DNA of 64,000 nucleotides from an uncultured Candidatus Saccharibacteria bacterium (GCA_938043965.1 CALIQQ010000002.1:62001-126000), one strand, 5' to 3'; positions 16,847 through 26,267 are shown, counted from the first letter of the stretch. The notes: generated from the letters alone by a model not told the origin. Made by a program: numbers and translations.

Positions 16847-16852
16847 ATTATA
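16847..16852 (-). promoter_or_regulatory. extended -10 box of recA
   Basis: On the minus strand, TGATATAAT lies 24 nt upstream of the recA ATG with AGGAGG between. The region 16853-17010 beyond it shows no gene. Confidence 0.65.
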
Positions 16853-17015
16853 TCATTTTTTGCCCCAAAAATGAAGATTAGGCTATCTGATTCGGTTACA
16901 TTTCATTGGGCTGAAACGTTGGTTTGAGAACTTTAGCCAGAAACCTTAACCTAAAAATAGCAAAACTTATTTTTCACTGCAAGCACAAGCATTTTCCCTA
17001 GTTAATCGTAAGTGC

Positions 17016-17021
17016 TATAAT
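17016..17021 (+). promoter_or_regulatory. extended -10 box of the glutaredoxin-like gene (leaderless)
   Basis: TGCTATAAT, 6 nt before the ATG at 17028, no ribosome binding site. Confidence 0.75.
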
Positions 17022-17027
17022 AGACGT

Positions 17028-17249
17028 ATGATTAAGATTTATACTACTGATACCTGTGTTTATTGCCACGCGCTAATGGAGTGGTTTGAAAAAGAGGGGA
17101 TTAAATACGAAGCGCACGACGCTAATGAGGACCCTACTATTACGAGCGTTCCAGTGACAAGAATTGAATTAAAAGACGGCTCAACCATTGAGGTGCTTGG
17201 TTTTGATCGCCCTGCTATTAAAGATGCATTAAAGAAATTGGCTGTCTAA
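17028..17249 (+). CDS. glutaredoxin/NrdH-like thiol-disulfide protein
   Basis: 73 residues, one thioredoxin-fold domain. The redox motif is C10-V-Y-C13, followed by a helix and the cis-Pro region SVPVT (about 41-45) and a LGFDRPAI segment typical of glutaredoxin/NrdH proteins. It is likely to serve as an electron donor or de-glutathionylating enzyme; since the ribonucleotide reductase here is the anaerobic type, a NrdH role is not supported by context. The start is leaderless. An alpha/beta hydrolase follows 35 nt downstream. Confidence 0.85.
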   Translation: MIKIYTTDTCVYCHALMEWFEKEGIKYEAHDANEDPTITSVPVTRIELKDGSTIEVLGFDRPAIKDALKKLAV

Positions 17250-17284
17250 GGTCTAAAATACTTTCATAAGGTTGTTCTTACAAG

Positions 17285-18052
17285 ATGAGCAAACAAGTAA
17301 AATCCCAAACGAATAACGAAACGACAAAACCGCCGCTCTTGTTTATTCATGGTTTCAGAGGCAATCATCTTGGTCTCACCGAAGTTGAAACTTATTTTAA
17401 AAAACAGGGCTATGACTGCTACGTACCAGATATTCCGCCGGCGCTTAACACTAAAAAAGAGCACGTCCCAAAACTTTCAGCATATACCGCTGATGGCTAC
17501 GCCAAATGGGTTGCAGATTATATCCTAGAATATCACCTCGACCGCCCAATTCTGATCGGGCACTCCATGGGTTCGATTATTTGTGCTGCTACCGCTGAAA
17601 AATATCCTGAACTAATTAACGAAAAGATTTTCTTTCTCTCTCCGATTTGTGAAACGCCGCCGCCCTTCATCTGTCAAGTCGCGCCACTAGTGAGATTTGT
17701 TCCTTCTAAGCTTTCGAGCTATCTCACTACAAAATATCTCATCACTCCAAAAGATAAACATACGCTTAAGCAGGTGCTTGATATCACTTACCGTTGTGCA
17801 GAAAAATTCACTAGCCTTAGTGATGTTGGGCGCGCCGCTAAATTCAGCATTAGCTATTCAATTTCTGATTTTGACTTCAAAAAACAAGCTGTTTTTATCG
17901 CCGGTGAAAGTGATAAGTTGAACTCTCAAAAACAAGTTAAAAAAATGGCCAAAAAATATCAATCTGAACCAATTTTTCTCGCCAATTCTGGCCATCTCGT
18001 TAACTATGAACGCCCATTAGCGCTCGCAAAAGCCATTGAACAAAATCTCTAG
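17285..18052 (+). CDS. alpha/beta hydrolase
   Basis: 255 residues with a complete alpha/beta-hydrolase triad: the oxyanion-hole motif IHGFRG (21-26), nucleophile elbow GHSMG with Ser94, Asp210 in AGESDK, and His237 in NSGHLVN. No signal peptide, so probably cytoplasmic. Its substrate cannot be told; lipid or ester hydrolysis is the usual range. It probably forms an operon with the upstream glutaredoxin-like gene. The 3' end is involved in a tandem duplication shared with the convergent dCMP deaminase gene. Confidence 0.85.
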   Translation: MSKQVKSQTNNETTKPPLLFIHGFRGNHLGLTEVETYFKKQGYDCYVPDIPPALNTKKEHVPKLSAYTADGYAKWVADYILEYHLDRPILIGHSMGSIICAATAEKYPELINEKIFFLSPICETPPPFICQVAPLVRFVPSKLSSYLTTKYLITPKDKHTLKQVLDITYRCAEKFTSLSDVGRAAKFSISYSISDFDFKKQAVFIAGESDKLNSQKQVKKMAKKYQSEPIFLANSGHLVNYERPLALAKAIEQNL

Positions 18053-18121
18053 CTTCTCGATCGAACAAAAAACTAGTTGAATAAATTTTTCTAGCTTCCT
18101 GACCGAGCGAAAACTACTTGA
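18040..18121. repeat. imperfect tandem duplication spanning two convergent gene ends
   Basis: Two diverged copies of about 41 bp (18040-18080 and 18081-18121). Both contain CTAGCTTC and then AACTASTTGA. The first copy holds the hydrolase stop; the second holds the dCMP deaminase stop (minus strand), and the first copy also retains a related AAC-TAG. Confidence 0.7.
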
Positions 18122-18659
18122 CCCACTTAATTAAGCGCTGGTATTCTTCGCTATTTTTGTCGTACGAATCTAAGATATCTTCCGTGTAGGTTTTTCCGTT
18201 CTCGATATTGAGCGTCTCTACATCTGAGCAGGCCGCCAGTAAGCGAATAATCGCCTCATCTGTATCGACCGTTGTCATTGATTTTGCCTGACCATGCGAA
18301 TGCACTCGCAACTCTTTGTAGACGAAGCGTTTGATACCAGCCTGCAAACAATACTTCAGGCAGTTTTCGCAAGTTGCCATTTTATTGTAAAGTGTACATC
18401 CACTTACATCTCGACCGGCAAAAATTAAAGCATTCATTTCTGAGTGGATTGCAAAATAGTACTTCATTGGTCGTTCAGTCAAAGTCATCTTTGACTCGTC
18501 CGCTCCCTGAATTGTCCCATTATATCCGAAGGAAACCGGCCTCTTTCTCGCATCTACGATTACGCAGCCATTTTGCGAGCTCGGGTCCTTCGACTTTTTC
18601 GCAACCTCCTCCGCAATCCCCATAAAGTATTCATCCCACGATAGTTTTTTCTCTGTCAT
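18114..18659 (-). CDS. dCMP/cytidine deaminase family protein (ComEB-like)
   Basis: 181 residues. Zinc-dependent deaminase signature: HSEMNAL (HxE) and ATCENCLKYC (the PCxxC position, here with Thr before Cys). The N-terminal block SSQNGCVIVDARKRPVSFGYNG is typical of dCMP deaminases, which make dUMP for thymidylate synthesis. The family also includes ComEB, linked by name to competence in Bacillus. There is a single minus-strand gene, with no clear -10 seen near the ATG. Convergent with the alpha/beta hydrolase. Confidence 0.85.
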   Translation of the reverse strand: MTEKKLSWDEYFMGIAEEVAKKSKDPSSQNGCVIVDARKRPVSFGYNGTIQGADESKMTLTERPMKYYFAIHSEMNALIFAGRDVSGCTLYNKMATCENCLKYCLQAGIKRFVYKELRVHSHGQAKSMTTVDTDEAIIRLLAACSDVETLNIENGKTYTEDILDSYDKNSEEYQRLIKWVK

Positions 18660-18868
18660 TATGCCTTCTCGCTTAATTTCTTTTAGTATAACACAGCTCC
18701 AAATGAGAATGAAATTTCTTTTTTTGTCCTCTAATGTTAAACTGAAAATCTGACCTTCTCTGTATTTTAAATATCGTTTCCGTTTATGCTTGATAATTCA
18801 AAAAACTTTGCTAGTATGGTATCGACTCAAATTTAAAGAAAAGTATTAACTTAACTAAAGGGATTTTT

Positions 18869-20656
18869 ATGAAGTTTTTAAAAATAACACTTCTCTTTAT
18901 TTTGATGCTCATACCAGTATTTGTCTCAATCAGTGTCCAGTCTCTGTCTGAGCCTACTTGCAGTGACTATGAATTTATTTTTGCTCGCGGTTCAGGTCAA
19001 TCCTTAGATGCTTCAGATTTTAACGCTTTTAAAAGCGAAATCACTAAACGCCTTAAACGGGAAAATATCTCATTCTATGAAGTTGGTTCAAGTCAAAACG
19101 GCTATCCAGCTGTTGCGCTAAATTTTTCGACCGCTCTTGGCGCCTATATCTCGGCCGGTAAATCCTATCGTTACGGCGATTCAATCAACCGTGGTAGTAA
19201 AGAGCTAATTCTACATATCAATTCAGCTTCAAAGCAATGTAAAAACAAAAAGTTTATTCTCGCCGGCTATTCACAAGGCGCTCATGTTATCGACCGTTCT
19301 CTGAACTTTATCAATTCTGATAAGGTTGTCTATGTTGCAAGTTTTGGTGATCCAAAACTGTACCTTCCGGAGGGGAAGCGCGCCTGTCAACATGTCGGCT
19401 TGTCACCGTATCGAGTTTACGCCCCAGATTGCAAAATTAAAGAGGGAATATTAGGTGGCATGAAGCCATATCAGCCAGCTGGATACTATAATAAAATGGG
19501 CATTTGGTGTAATCAGGACGACCTTATTTGTGGCTCGGCACTAAACATATTTAACCCACTAAAAACTCACGTTGCCTATATTGAAAAAGGCAGTTATCAA
19601 AAATTTGCTGAAATTGTTTCTAAGAAAATTGCAAACATTAAAATTAAATCAGCTCGTCACGCCGATAAAAAGGATATAGTTAAAACTAAAATCCCCAATA
19701 AAGATAATGCAACCATCGCTAAACCCAATCCCATCGAAAAAGATGGTGTAGTCAATACTAAGACTGATCCTACTGATGCAAAATATTCTGAACGTAAGCC
19801 GATGGATGTTGCGATAATTCTGGATTTCTCTAATGTATTTTTGCTTCCAGCTGGTCAGAATAGAATGTTTTCCGATGCCGTCCGTGATAAGATTATTAAA
19901 TTATTGCATCAAGGAGTACGTGTTTCATTATATATGAGCTATAGTCTTTATCGTATTCAAGAGCCGACTCAGGTGATGGTCCCATTTGATTATGATCATA
20001 TCATAGAAGAAGACTTGGATAATATGCTGTTCTCCATCGTTTCAGACAAGCCATATCTTCATGTCAATGAAAATAATCTATATGAATCAATTGCTTATGT
20101 TGCTCGTAATGAAGATTGGTTTAAAGGATATGAGCACAATATCTATGTCTATAGCAACTATCATCATACTTCTCAGCTAGGTAGGTATGGCACGACTCGT
20201 GAAGAGGCGCTTAAAATTGCAAAAGAACATAACGTTAAGCTCACTGCCATATCTGATCTACCATCACCGCAAGATGATTTTTCTGACACAAAAAATATCT
20301 CTACTTTTAACAGCACTAGCTTAGGCGATTTCTCTACAATAAAAAATAGTTCTCACCCCGCTAAAAGTACTAACTTAATTAAAATGTCTAAAACTTCAGC
20401 CTATAATCCTAAAAACTATTTCAGTAAAACTATTAAGATTAATCAATCCTCGCCCTACACTTTAATCATAGTGAATGATTTAATTTATGGTATTTCTAAA
20501 AATAAAACCATCACGATTACCGATCTGGATCGTCGTGCCGATAATGAAATTCGGCTAGTTGGTTATGACGAAACTGGCTACGCCTCAAATGTAAAAACCA
20601 TCAGCTACCCGTCTGAAAAAATCACTCCACCCGAAACTGGTATCCCTAAACTATAA
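18869..20656 (+). CDS. secreted cutinase-like hydrolase fused to a vWA-like domain
   Basis: 595 residues. Signal peptide about 1-26 (hydrophobic core, then SVQSLSEPTC). Residues about 30-240 match the cutinase fold: FARGSGQ (38-44) and the nucleophile elbow AGYSQGA with Ser135, then FGDPKL (the catalytic Asp region) and THVAYIEKG (candidate His); two cysteine pairs fit extracellular folding. After a linker, residues about 310-480 resemble a von Willebrand A domain (PMDVAIILDFSNVF, then LLHQGVRVSLYMSYS), though a complete MIDAS DxSxS is not seen (DFSNV). The tail ends ITPPETGIPKL, faintly LPxTG-like but without a following membrane helix. The substrate is unknown; host-cell envelope lipids or esters would be plausible for an epibiont (inference). 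Ribosome binding site AAAGGGA. Confidence 0.75.
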   Translation: MKFLKITLLFILMLIPVFVSISVQSLSEPTCSDYEFIFARGSGQSLDASDFNAFKSEITKRLKRENISFYEVGSSQNGYPAVALNFSTALGAYISAGKSYRYGDSINRGSKELILHINSASKQCKNKKFILAGYSQGAHVIDRSLNFINSDKVVYVASFGDPKLYLPEGKRACQHVGLSPYRVYAPDCKIKEGILGGMKPYQPAGYYNKMGIWCNQDDLICGSALNIFNPLKTHVAYIEKGSYQKFAEIVSKKIANIKIKSARHADKKDIVKTKIPNKDNATIAKPNPIEKDGVVNTKTDPTDAKYSERKPMDVAIILDFSNVFLLPAGQNRMFSDAVRDKIIKLLHQGVRVSLYMSYSLYRIQEPTQVMVPFDYDHIIEEDLDNMLFSIVSDKPYLHVNENNLYESIAYVARNEDWFKGYEHNIYVYSNYHHTSQLGRYGTTREEALKIAKEHNVKLTAISDLPSPQDDFSDTKNISTFNSTSLGDFSTIKNSSHPAKSTNLIKMSKTSAYNPKNYFSKTIKINQSSPYTLIIVNDLIYGISKNKTITITDLDRRADNEIRLVGYDETGYASNVKTISYPSEKITPPETGIPKL

Positions 20657-20691
20657 AATCACTCCACCCGAAACCGGCATCCCTAAACTAT
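20618..20691. repeat. 37-bp tandem duplication of the cutinase-like gene 3' end
   Basis: Two nearly identical 37-bp copies (20618-20654 and 20655-20691). The first contains the final codons of the upstream gene; the second repeats them, including a second stop-like TATAA, outside the gene. Two differences are C/T changes. Confidence 0.92.
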
Positions 20692-20756
20692 AAAAATCAT
20701 TTTGCCTAAACTTGGCGACCTTCAAAAAGACCAATTGTTTTTGAATTCGAGATACC

Positions 20757-20945
20757 TTATGGTCTAGATGATAAATGCCAATGTTCGCCAAACTCACATT
20801 TATAAACAGACAATTCTGGCGCTCCATAGTCGTATTGCGCCACCTTTGCCGCAACTTCTGCTTCTTCGCGTGTCGCGTAGCAAACTTTCTTCGCGTCTCC
20901 CACCCAGCATTTTTTTGGCTCAATTTCTCTTATTCTTTGCATCAT
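20757..20945 (-). CDS. small Cys/His protein, zinc-finger-like
   Basis: Up to 62 residues; a second ATG at 20942 has better spacing to the AGGA ribosome binding site. The sequence has an alanine- and glutamate-rich helix (ATREEAEVAAKVAQ) and a C-terminal SVYKCEFGEHWHLSSRP. This layout resembles small proteins in which a charged helix is followed by a Cys/His knuckle ending WHLTS. Only two or three candidate ligands are present, so zinc binding is uncertain. It lies alone between two plus/minus gene groups. Considered real because of its coherent composition and ribosome binding site. Confidence 0.6.
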   Translation of the reverse strand: MMQRIREIEPKKCWVGDAKKVCYATREEAEVAAKVAQYDYGAPELSVYKCEFGEHWHLSSRP

Positions 20946-21007
20946 TTTCCTGATTCAATTTTATGTCGCTTTAACTATATTTCCTAGGATATTTTATATC
21001 TCCTAAG

Positions 21008-22192
21008 CTATTTTTGCCAATCTAATTTAATTTTAAATGCCATCCCGGTCTTAGTCGGACTGAATTGATATTTTATTCCATAGTGTTTGAGAATACTTTT
21101 TACTACAAATAACCCAATTCCAGTGCCGCCATTATTCTCACCATGTTCAAATATATTAAAAAGTGCTGAGACGCTCTGCTTTCTAATTGGCTGACATCGG
21201 TTTTCTATTCTCAACCAATGATTTCGATAGGTTATTAAAATCGTACTGTTATCATCAGCATATTTTACCGCATTGCTAATTAAATTGGAAAAAAGTTTTT
21301 GAAAGGCGGGCTTGGCTAGTCTAATTTTTTCGCGGTCCAACTGAATTTCTAACTTTAATTTCTTCGCTAGAATTAGCGGACGATAGTCTTTTATAATTTT
21401 CGGTAGCTCTCGTTTAATAGCTATTTGCTCCGGCTTTTTTAGCCAATCCTTGTAAGACGAGGCGTTAAGGATTTCTGAAATCATTGTCGCCATTTTATCA
21501 ACTATTTTAATTGATTCACCAAGATACTTTTTATGGTCCCGGTATTCGCCAACTTCGTATTGCATATTCTCCAAAGTAATTCTTAAGCCGGATAGTGGTG
21601 TTTTTAACTCATGTGAAGCGCTACTTAAAAACGTGCTTTTTGCTCGCTCAACATCGCTCGCAATTTTTTCTGCTTCAATCAGCGGTTTTACGATAATTTT
21701 TGATGACATGTATGCAAAAATGATTGAAAAAACTAGCCCAACCGCAAGTGAATATGGTAAAAAGTTTAGGGTTAAATTCTCAGCATCTTTTCTCGCATTG
21801 CGCGATGAGATAAATTCTAAAATAAGTTCTTTGTTATCATTCAATCTAACCGTTCTAATCTCAATGAACACGGAATTATCCGAACTAGTTTTATCGACCG
21901 CTACTTCATTTTTAATATCTAAAACGTCATTACTGTCATTTTGAGCTCTAACTGAAATACTGATTGATTCGTTTTGCTGATAAACTTTTAGGTAATTCTT
22001 AACACTTGCTTCATCAAAACCGTTTAAAGCTTGCGCAACTGCGTCCGCTTTTTTCGTTAACTCATCCTTAGTATTTTCTAGATAAAAATGCGGTAAAAGG
22101 CCATAAATTATAATATGCAATATAACTAGTAGGCTCGCCATAATCGCCATAGCTACGCTGAAGGTCCGAGTAAAAATTTGCGATTTTTTCAT
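21008..22192 (-). CDS. sensor histidine kinase
   Basis: 394 residues, membrane-bound. Two transmembrane helices (about 14-36 and 146-166) enclose an extracytoplasmic sensor domain of about 110 residues. The dimerisation/phosphoacceptor motif is SSASHELKTPLSGL, followed by the HATPase domain with N-box NLISNAVKYA and a G-box NGGTGIGLFVVKS. It overlaps the response regulator by 4 nt (ATGA). It ends an operon of permease-ATPase-permease-regulator-kinase, the same order as pneumococcal vex123-vncRS, so it probably senses something handled by that transporter (inference). Confidence 0.93.
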   Translation of the reverse strand: MKKSQIFTRTFSVAMAIMASLLVILHIIIYGLLPHFYLENTKDELTKKADAVAQALNGFDEASVKNYLKVYQQNESISISVRAQNDSNDVLDIKNEVAVDKTSSDNSVFIEIRTVRLNDNKELILEFISSRNARKDAENLTLNFLPYSLAVGLVFSIIFAYMSSKIIVKPLIEAEKIASDVERAKSTFLSSASHELKTPLSGLRITLENMQYEVGEYRDHKKYLGESIKIVDKMATMISEILNASSYKDWLKKPEQIAIKRELPKIIKDYRPLILAKKLKLEIQLDREKIRLAKPAFQKLFSNLISNAVKYADDNSTILITYRNHWLRIENRCQPIRKQSVSALFNIFEHGENNGGTGIGLFVVKSILKHYGIKYQFSPTKTGMAFKIKLDWQK

Positions 22193-22845
22193 CTCAGCTC
22201 CAACTTATAGCCAACATTTTTTACGGTCACAATACAGTCAAGCCCCAACTTTTTACGTAGCGACTTAATATATACATCGACTACTCGTTCAAGCGGAATT
22301 TCTTCATCATAACTCCACGCCTTTTCAATAATTTGGCTGCGCGTCAAAATTTGATTTTGATTATTTACTAATACCTTTAATACCTCTAGTTCCTTTGGGT
22401 TGATTTTAATTTTTTGGCCAGCCACAGTCGCTACATAATTTACAAAATCAACTTCTAGATTTTTGTATTTCCACCCTTCGTTGACGGGATTTCTCCGTCG
22501 ATAAATAGCTTCAATTCTTGCTGCCAGTACGGCTAGTGAAAACGGTTTATTGATAAAGCCATCCGCCAGTGTATTAAAGGCAGCAATTTTTGTTTCATCA
22601 TCACTGAGCGCAGTTAACATCAAAACTGGCACTTCACTTTGCTTACGAATGAGTTGTAGTACTTCTAGACCAGATTTCTTCGGCAGCATAATGTCGAGCA
22701 GGACAAAATCAATTTCATTTTGTTCAAATTTCAATAAAGCCTGCTCGCCATCAAACGCTTGTACGTAGTTATATCCAGAGTTTGCTAAAAAGGCACAAAT
22801 ACCATCGCTAATCGCCACCTCATCTTCAACTACTAAAATCCTCAT
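22189..22845 (-). CDS. response regulator, OmpR family
   Basis: 218 residues. The receiver domain has the acidic pair in VVEDE, phosphoacceptor Asp in DFVLLDIMLPKKSG, and Lys in INKPFS. A C-terminal winged helix (PKELEVLKVLVNN, RVVDVYIKSLRKKLG, VKNVGYKLEL) places it in the OmpR/PhoB class. It is coupled to the kinase gene. A pair of AATGTGAAA direct repeats with 11-bp period upstream of the operon (26292-26311) has the spacing expected for this class, suggesting autoregulation. Confidence 0.95.
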   Translation of the reverse strand: MRILVVEDEVAISDGICAFLANSGYNYVQAFDGEQALLKFEQNEIDFVLLDIMLPKKSGLEVLQLIRKQSEVPVLMLTALSDDETKIAAFNTLADGFINKPFSLAVLAARIEAIYRRRNPVNEGWKYKNLEVDFVNYVATVAGQKIKINPKELEVLKVLVNNQNQILTRSQIIEKAWSYDEEIPLERVVDVYIKSLRKKLGLDCIVTVKNVGYKLELR

Positions 22846-22869
22846 ACACCTATCATAGCACAGTCAAAA

Positions 22870-24240
22870 CTATGCAATTTCAAACAATAATTCTTTCGGC
22901 TGTTTTTTCATTAAACTGCTTGAGCTGATTATTAGTGACACTAAAATCACTATACTTCCACTTACGACTACGAAAATTAAATCAGCTGGCTCAATTTTAA
23001 TTTCTAGGTCAGTAATTGTTTTATTAAAGCCGTCAATTTCTGCGCCACCAGCTAATTTTGAAGTTGCAGCTTCTTTGTTTAATTCTTTAGTAATGCCAGT
23101 AGTCACATTTTTTACAATACCACTTGCTATGCTGCCACCAGTCTGGCTCGCAAAATAGTAGGATACGCCGAAGCCGACCACTCCAATCATTATTAGTTCC
23201 AACATAAATTGCCCAACAATCTGCCATTTATTTTTGCCAATTGAAAGCAAAATGCCAATCTCCTTGCGCCTTGCATTTAGCCACAAGAATAGGACTAAGG
23301 TCAAAATTGCGCCCGAGAAAATTAGTCCACCGATCAATAACTTGCTGGCAACTCCATAAACTCCAGCGATTGATTTTTGGAGTGACGGGAAATTACTCGA
23401 CCCCTTTATTAGTTGATAAGATTTCCAATCTATTGCCAATTTTTGTGCCGCACTCATCACTTGGTCAAGGTTTTTATTTCCATCTACAAAGAACGTCGCA
23501 TCTTGATAGATGGCATTTTCCTTAGTGTAGCCATAAAGTTTTGCAGCAGTATCTAAGTCGGCGATTAAATTATTTTCATAAAGTTCCTGTGCGCTCGATA
23601 CGCCAGTTTTATTTTTACCAGCAAATAGTCCCAAGATTGTCACCTCCACTGTTTCGTCTGCCTGCTTTTCGTTATCCGCATCATAAATGTTTGATTTAAT
23701 TTTTAATTTATAACCCACTTTTAAATTATTTTTCTTCGCCAAATCCTCATGCATTAAAACAGTCGCCACATCACTTTTTTCTAAATGACGACCATCAACC
23801 AACTTGAAAGTTTCCGCCACAAACTTATCTTCTTTTGTTGAATCGTTTACGCCGGTCACTATCAACGTTCGGCCAAACTTTCTCGCTCTTTCGGCATCTC
23901 TTGCCTCACCTTTTGCGGCAATAATTTCGTGGTCAACTAAATCCGCCACCACGCCCATGCGCTTGACATGCTCTTTTACTCCGTCAATTTTTGCAATTTG
24001 CGTAATATCTTCGCCCTTCAAATTTCCAGCACCACGTGGCGTGCCTGGGTTGGTTCGTCGGTTAATCTGCATTGCAAAGCTATTTGTAATATCTTTGAAG
24101 GTTTCTTTTGAAGCTTTTTCTGCTGCCGTTTTTATTGATAATCCAACTAGGCTCAGCGTTGACATGGTTGCGATAATTAATAAAATCACAACTGATTTTA
24201 ATGGCTTCCTTGTAATATATCTAAAAGCATTTTTGAACAT
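22870..24240 (-). CDS. ABC transporter permease, FtsX/MacB type (Vex3-like position)
   Basis: 456 residues: one N-terminal transmembrane helix (about 15-38), a large extracytoplasmic domain (about 40-290), then three C-terminal helices with the FtsX motif WLNARRKEIGILLSIGKNKWQI. This is the type VII ABC architecture, which usually moves or signals at the envelope rather than importing nutrients. It is the second permease of the operon, 9 nt after the ATPase gene. It is similar to but distinct from the permease at 24901-26247, so the transporter is probably a heterodimer. Confidence 0.9.
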   Translation of the reverse strand: MFKNAFRYITRKPLKSVVILLIIATMSTLSLVGLSIKTAAEKASKETFKDITNSFAMQINRRTNPGTPRGAGNLKGEDITQIAKIDGVKEHVKRMGVVADLVDHEIIAAKGEARDAERARKFGRTLIVTGVNDSTKEDKFVAETFKLVDGRHLEKSDVATVLMHEDLAKKNNLKVGYKLKIKSNIYDADNEKQADETVEVTILGLFAGKNKTGVSSAQELYENNLIADLDTAAKLYGYTKENAIYQDATFFVDGNKNLDQVMSAAQKLAIDWKSYQLIKGSSNFPSLQKSIAGVYGVASKLLIGGLIFSGAILTLVLFLWLNARRKEIGILLSIGKNKWQIVGQFMLELIMIGVVGFGVSYYFASQTGGSIASGIVKNVTTGITKELNKEAATSKLAGGAEIDGFNKTITDLEIKIEPADLIFVVVSGSIVILVSLIISSSSLMKKQPKELLFEIA

Positions 24241-24249
24241 AAACTCTCC

Positions 24250-24882
24250 CTACTTAATTTTTAGCTGCTTATTTTTTAACTCTAAAACTTGGTCCGCTGC
24301 CGCCGCAACTTCTTTGCTGTGCGTCACCACAATCACACATTTTTTGTTTTTGTGCGCAGAGCGTTTTAAGATTTCAATAATTTCCGTCGTGGTTTGCTCG
24401 TCAAGATTTCCGGTTGGTTCGTCCGCCAAAATAATTGGCGCTTCCGAGGCTAATGCTCTAGCAATGGCTACACGTTGTTGCTGTCCCCCCGATAACCTCA
24501 TCACATTGCGTCTAATCTGCTCCTCGTCTAGTCCGAGTTCAGTTAAAATCTCTTTTTTAGCGCCACTATTTACTAGCCTGACATTTTCTAGCGGACTGAG
24601 ATAATCGATTAAATTGTAATTCTGGAATACTAAAGTGATATGTTTTTTGCGGTGATAATTATATCCTTTTGTTTTAATGTCTTCATCTTCAAACTTAATT
24701 TTTCCCGCGGTCGGCGCATCTAGTCCAGCCAGTAGTGACAATAATGTTGATTTGCCAGCACCAGATCTTCCGATAATGGCGTAAAATTTTCCCGTGCTGA
24801 ATTCAGCATTCAACTCGGTAAAAACTTTTTCTTTTGAATCCGAATAATGATATCCGACATTTTCTAATTTTAGTACTTTCAT
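24250..24882 (-). CDS. ABC transporter ATP-binding protein (LolD/MacB/Vex2-like)
   Basis: 210 residues. Walker A GRSGAGKSTLL, Q-loop in LVFQNYNLIDYLSP, signature LSGGQQQRVAIARALA, Walker B IILADEPTGNLDE, and H-loop VVTHSKEVA. The LSGGQQQR and DEPTGNLD forms are typical of the LolD/MacB group that pairs with FtsX-type permeases, as found on both sides here. The gaps of 9 and 18 nt to the two permease genes point to one transcript. Confidence 0.95.
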   Translation of the reverse strand: MKVLKLENVGYHYSDSKEKVFTELNAEFSTGKFYAIIGRSGAGKSTLLSLLAGLDAPTAGKIKFEDEDIKTKGYNYHRKKHITLVFQNYNLIDYLSPLENVRLVNSGAKKEILTELGLDEEQIRRNVMRLSGGQQQRVAIARALASEAPIILADEPTGNLDEQTTTEIIEILKRSAHKNKKCVIVVTHSKEVAAAADQVLELKNKQLKIK

Positions 24883-24900
24883 ATTTCTCCTTTTCTATTA

Positions 24901-26247
24901 TTAACTTATTTTTGCTAGTATTTTTTTCGGCTTCTGGGTCAAGATACTAATCGAAGTGAAAAACACTGCGCTCATAATCACGATGGTCATAATTAAAAAG
25001 CTTAATCCTAAAATCGGCAGATTGATTATATTTGACATGCTACTATTTAGCGCCGTTCCAACTTGACTGATTTCTTCATTCGCTATTAAGCCTGCTAATA
25101 GTTGCCTCGATAAAACACTGCCGGTAAACATCGCTATAACGGTTGCCGGTAAATTAAGTAATAATAATTCTAAAATAAATTGTCCGACAATTTGTAATTT
25201 TGTTTTTCCAATTGCAAGCAAAACTCCAATTTCATATACTCGTTCACGTAACCAGAGAATTAGAATTAAAGATAATGCAATTGTTCCAGCCAAAATAATT
25301 CCAAGCGTCATTATATTTAATAAACTTTGCATTGTTTTAATGCTGCTAGAAATTCCTTCAAAATCTTTTGCGTTTTTCGCTAGTTCTAGCTTTTGCCAAT
25401 CCAGCGACATTTTTTTGATTTCCGCGATTGTTTCTTCCAATTTTTCTGGTTGTTCGAGGAAGAAAGTTGCCTGCTCTATGGTGTTTTTGTCTGAAAATAC
25501 GCCCGCATTTTTCACCATCAGCTTATCTATGTTCTCCGCTAGAGCCTGTCCACTTCCAAAATTCACATACACCATATTCTCGCTCAAGTCAGAAGATAGT
25601 CCGTTAAAGCTCTCTTGGACTTGTCCGCTGAATATTCCACTAATTTCAAAAAGCTGTTCCTTCTTCTCATCACTTAAACTGTTGAGCGTAATTTTATCGC
25701 CTAATGTCCAATGATTTTTTTCGGCTAATTTTTCATGTACAAGTATTTGATTTTTAGTTTCAGTATCCAGTTTCTTGGCATCACTTATTCGATTTTCATC
25801 TGAGCTAATCGGCTTACCCGAAATCAATTTAAACGACTCGCTCGTAAAAGTATTTTCTAGTTTTGAATTATTTACTGCATAAACTTTCACTAAATTTTTA
25901 AATTTTTCATCCATGCCATCAATCTGAATTTTTTGTTCACCACTCACCACCTCGCCCGTACTTAATTTAGCGTCAACCGTTGTCCTATAATTCACTTTTT
26001 TAATTTTAAAATCCTTGCAGATTTGTTCGATCGCACTCGTTGTTATTTCGCCATCTTCAGCTATTCGCCGAATTTGAAATGAAACATTCGCCGTCGCTAA
26101 GACGCGTGACGCCATTTTTTTGCTGGCGTTTTGTACAGCTAAGCACGCGTAAATGCTGGCCGTAATAATTGTTAAAATTAACAGTATAATTATTGCTCGA
26201 GTATTTTTTCGCCGAATGTAAGCTAGGGCTCGCTCAAATATATTCAT
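24901..26247 (-). CDS. ABC transporter permease, FtsX/MacB type (Vex1-like position)
   Basis: 448 residues, first gene of the operon. An N-terminal helix (about 17-38), a long extracytoplasmic domain, and three C-terminal helices with WLRERVYEIGVLLAIGKTKLQI, matching the second permease. Upstream on the minus strand are an AGAGGA ribosome binding site, a TACAAT -10 and two 11-bp-phased direct repeats. The operon order permease-ATPase-permease-regulator-kinase is that of vex123-vncRS; the known Vex system is also an FtsX-type transporter. Confidence 0.9.
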   Translation of the reverse strand: MNIFERALAYIRRKNTRAIIILLILTIITASIYACLAVQNASKKMASRVLATANVSFQIRRIAEDGEITTSAIEQICKDFKIKKVNYRTTVDAKLSTGEVVSGEQKIQIDGMDEKFKNLVKVYAVNNSKLENTFTSESFKLISGKPISSDENRISDAKKLDTETKNQILVHEKLAEKNHWTLGDKITLNSLSDEKKEQLFEISGIFSGQVQESFNGLSSDLSENMVYVNFGSGQALAENIDKLMVKNAGVFSDKNTIEQATFFLEQPEKLEETIAEIKKMSLDWQKLELAKNAKDFEGISSSIKTMQSLLNIMTLGIILAGTIALSLILILWLRERVYEIGVLLAIGKTKLQIVGQFILELLLLNLPATVIAMFTGSVLSRQLLAGLIANEEISQVGTALNSSMSNIINLPILGLSFLIMTIVIMSAVFFTSISILTQKPKKILAKIS

Positions 26248-26267
26248 GAAAATTCCTCTTTAGATTT

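Noticed and set aside
20651..20923. Second minus-strand ORF overlapping the small Cys/His gene
   Set aside because: It runs into the tandem duplication and lacks a ribosome binding site; the frame of 20757-20945 is more coherent.
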